Below are positions 62,639-64,000 of a stretch of 64,000 bases of DNA, in pieces. The translations under genes were made by a program, and so were the position numbers. Location of the stretch: positions 1-64,000 of the forward strand of contig NZ_WBJY01000001.1 of assembly GCF_008831085.1 (NCBI RefSeq), read 5' to 3'. Source of the DNA: Pseudoclavibacter endophyticus. Its GTDB lineage: Bacteria; Actinomycetota; Actinomycetes; Actinomycetales; Microbacteriaceae. Under the pieces are notes generated by a model. It had not been told where the DNA came from and ran no database searches. It saw only the letters and a list, made by a program, of their open reading frames with translations. How positions within the stretch are numbered: position 1 is the first letter of the stretch; each line of letters begins with the position of its first letter.

Positions 62639-62661
62639 ACTTGGAAAGGAGGACAGTCGAT

Positions 62662-63360
62662 ATGAGCAATCACGAATCATCTGGCGCGGGAAAGCAACCG
62701 TTCGCCGTGGAAGCCGAACCGCCGATCGCAGCGCAGCTCTTTGGCGACAACATCGTTCAGGCTCGGCGGTTCGCCGCCGACCTCGCTGAGGACGGCGAGC
62801 TTCGGGGACTGATTGGACCATCGGAGTATCCCCGGCTCTGGACGCGACACATCGTCAACTCCGTACTTCTCGCTCCACTCCTCAGAGAGTCGGTCGCCGA
62901 TGTCGGGTCAGGTGCCGGTCTCCCAGGAATCCCACTCGCGATCGCGAGGCCGGATGTGGCATTCACGCTGATCGAGCCGATGGAACGCCGGACAACGTGG
63001 CTCAATGACGTCGTGGAGCGGCTGGCGCTGAAGAACGTCACCATCCTCCGAGCGCGTGCGGAAGACGTCCATGACGACGTCGCGGTCCAGCAGGTGACTG
63101 CCCGCGCGGTATCCGCCATGTCCAAATTGATACCGCTGACGGCCCCGTTGGCGGTCGCGGGCGGGGAGCTACTCCTCTTGAAGGGGCGCGCCGCCGAGAC
63201 GGAGATCGACAAGGCATCCAAGGTGATTCGCAAGTATCGACTGAGCGAAGTCCGGGTCGAGGAACTCGGCGAAGGACTCGACACCGAGCCAACTCGGGTC
63301 GTCCGGGCGCTGGTCGACGCGGAGGTCGGGGCCAGCCAAGACCTCACCGAGGATCGCTGA
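62662..63360 (+). CDS. rsmG: RsmG, 16S rRNA (guanine-N7) methyltransferase
   Basis: A 232-residue SAM-dependent methyltransferase that modifies G527 of 16S rRNA (E. coli numbering). The SAM site is 'VADVGSGAGLPGIPLAIA', preceded by 'YPRLWTRHIVNSVLL' and followed by 'LIEPMERRTTWLNDV' and 'ARAVSAMSKLIPLTAPL'. AAAGGAGG lies 9 bases before the ATG at 62662. It follows the parS array and precedes parA, the usual rsmG-parA-parB order. Confidence 0.95.
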   Translation: MSNHESSGAGKQPFAVEAEPPIAAQLFGDNIVQARRFAADLAEDGELRGLIGPSEYPRLWTRHIVNSVLLAPLLRESVADVGSGAGLPGIPLAIARPDVAFTLIEPMERRTTWLNDVVERLALKNVTILRARAEDVHDDVAVQQVTARAVSAMSKLIPLTAPLAVAGGELLLLKGRAAETEIDKASKVIRKYRLSEVRVEELGEGLDTEPTRVVRALVDAEVGASQDLTEDR

Positions 63361-63393
63361 AGAAGGCGACTGCGGGCGACTCCGATTGCCCGC

Positions 63394-63407
63394 GTTCCAC
63401 GTGAAAC
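63394..63407. promoter_or_regulatory. parS: parS-like site 10
   Basis: GTTCCACGTGAAAC in the 289-base rsmG-parA gap, about 240 bases before parA. Confidence 0.85.
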
Positions 63408-63649
63408 GCCAGCCTCAGCAATGAAGACCGCTGCCGGTCTGGCTGCGCGATGCGGACGTTGTCGGCGCGCCGCGCATCGCCCATGTAGGAGGCCGCCCGT
63501 GGCATCATTGACCCACCGCGTCGCGATGGTGCGTCGTCGGGGGCCTGCGGGAAAGCCGCCCGCAGGGAACATCCACAGCGAAGCTGTACTCGGCGCGCTG
63601 GGGCCGAAGATCAGGCAGAATGGGTGTTCAACGGCCGGAAAGGACTTGC

Positions 63650-64000
63650 GTGTCATCGGACAGTACTCGTACGGACAGCATTGAGGATTCGCCAATCGCG
63701 CGCGAGCTCTCGCAGCTGACCGATCGCAAGAAACGCCTGGTCAATGCGGAGTTCCCGCTTCCCGCGGAGACCCGAATCTTCACCATCTCCAATCAGAAGG
63801 GGGGAGTCGGGAAGACGACCACCACGGTCAACGTCGCGGCAGCGATGGCCACAATGGGCGCGCGAGTGCTCGTCATCGACCTGGACCCCCAGGGCAATGC
63901 CTCCACGGCGCTCGGTATTGATCACCGCGGTGACGTCGCAGGAATCTACGAAGCAATCCTCGATGATCAACCGATCTCCGAACTGATCTCCGAAAGCCCA
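63650..64000 (+). CDS. parA: ParA, chromosome-partitioning ATPase (3' end outside window)
   Basis: The frame from the GTG at 63650 gives 117 residues to the window edge. After a charged N-terminal extension (about 1-40) comes the deviant Walker A '[20 protein letters not shown]' with the signature lysine, then '[18 protein letters not shown]' (Walker A' region). GGAAAGG precedes the GTG. ParA moves ParB-parS complexes during chromosome segregation; parB is expected just beyond the window, and the parS sites lie immediately upstream. Confidence 0.95.
   Translation, partial: MSSDSTRTDSIEDSPIARELSQLTDRKKRLVNAEFPLPAETRIFTISNQKGGVGKTTTTVNVAAAMATMGARVLVIDLDPQGNASTALGIDHRGDVAGIYEAILDDQPISELISESP

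Larger units (their letters stand above)
58015..62661. other. 4.6-kb gene-free parS array region
   Basis: No frame on either strand here has codon pattern, ribosome site and family resemblance together; open frames up to about 200 codons occur by chance in GC-rich DNA. The stretch holds nine of the ten parS-like palindromes, a terminator-like hairpin (59,421), a long-range inverted repeat (58,974), an inverted repeat GTCCATGG...CCATGGAC (58,521-58,555), short direct repeats (CTCCGGGCGGCC at 59,211 and 59,252; CCGTTCTCAGTC at 60,260 and 60,429), and a DnaA box in a relatively AT-rich part (60,700-60,930). Normally jag and rsmG are close neighbours. Confidence 0.75.

Overview
This window is the chromosome-origin neighbourhood of a high-GC Gram-positive bacterium. 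The family is most probably Microbacteriaceae (Actinobacteria). Three things suggest this: the GC-rich coding, the actinobacterial order rpmH-rnpA-yidD-yidC-jag-rsmG-parA on one side of dnaA with dnaN-recF-dciA-gyrB-gyrA-DUF3566-tRNA-Ile-tRNA-Ala on the other, and the fhaA-fhaB-pstP-rodA-pbpA-pknA-pknB-crgA growth cluster next to tRNA-Leu. Family assignment is an inference from gene order and protein sequence.

Layout. 1-2.4 kb: the 5' part of a gene for a secreted surface protein (choice-of-anchor A domain followed by the start of an SpaA-like pilin domain), running off the left edge, plus the remnant of an MFS transporter. 2.4-12.9 kb: tRNA-Leu, then the cell-envelope/division signalling cluster (two FHA proteins, the PP2C phosphatase, RodA, PBP2, two PASTA Ser/Thr kinases, and CrgA with an extreme acidic extension). 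13.0-15.5 kb: a palindrome-rich intergenic site, rhomboid protease, cyclophilin and a one-TM protein in the position of CwsA. 15.5-43.7 kb: about 28 kb of metabolic and transport genes lying between two blocks that are normally adjacent in actinobacteria: a DUR3-like sodium:solute symporter with a 43-residue partner, a Nudix hydrolase, the methionine transporter metQNI, an HSDL2-like SDR, a GH65 phosphorylase with beta-phosphoglucomutase, a probable 12-kb minus-strand operon (peptide-type ABC transporter, carboxylesterase, bicupin, NAD-dependent epimerase, CoA-transferase, NTF2-like protein) opposite a TetR regulator, a beta-lactamase-like serine hydrolase, and a Zn alcohol/formaldehyde dehydrogenase with a formamidase. 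43.7-55 kb: tRNA-Ala, a broken tRNA-Ala 5' half, tRNA-Ile, DUF3566, gyrA, gyrB, dciA, recF, dnaN, oriC and dnaA. 55-64 kb: rpmH, rnpA, yidD, yidC, jag, then about 4.6 kb without a credible gene, then rsmG and the start of parA.

The most distinctive feature is that gene-free stretch (58,015-62,661). With the short rsmG-parA gap it carries ten parS-like palindromes (GTTTCACGTGAAAC and close variants), spaced mostly 0.4-0.8 kb apart, plus a strong terminator-like hairpin, a long-range inverted repeat and a perfect DnaA box. It looks like a centromere-like ParB loading array beside parA. Genes left of dnaA from tRNA-Ala inward are on the minus strand and those right of it on the plus strand, so both arms read away from oriC (52.6-53.1 kb), whose DnaA boxes are visible.

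The pieces fit a growth-control theme. The origin and segregation apparatus (dnaA, oriC, parS, parA) lies within 50 kb of the kinases and phosphatase that control polar growth and peptidoglycan synthesis. The 28-kb metabolic block between them looks like an insertion behind tRNA-Ala, where the remains of an older tRNA-Ala are still visible.
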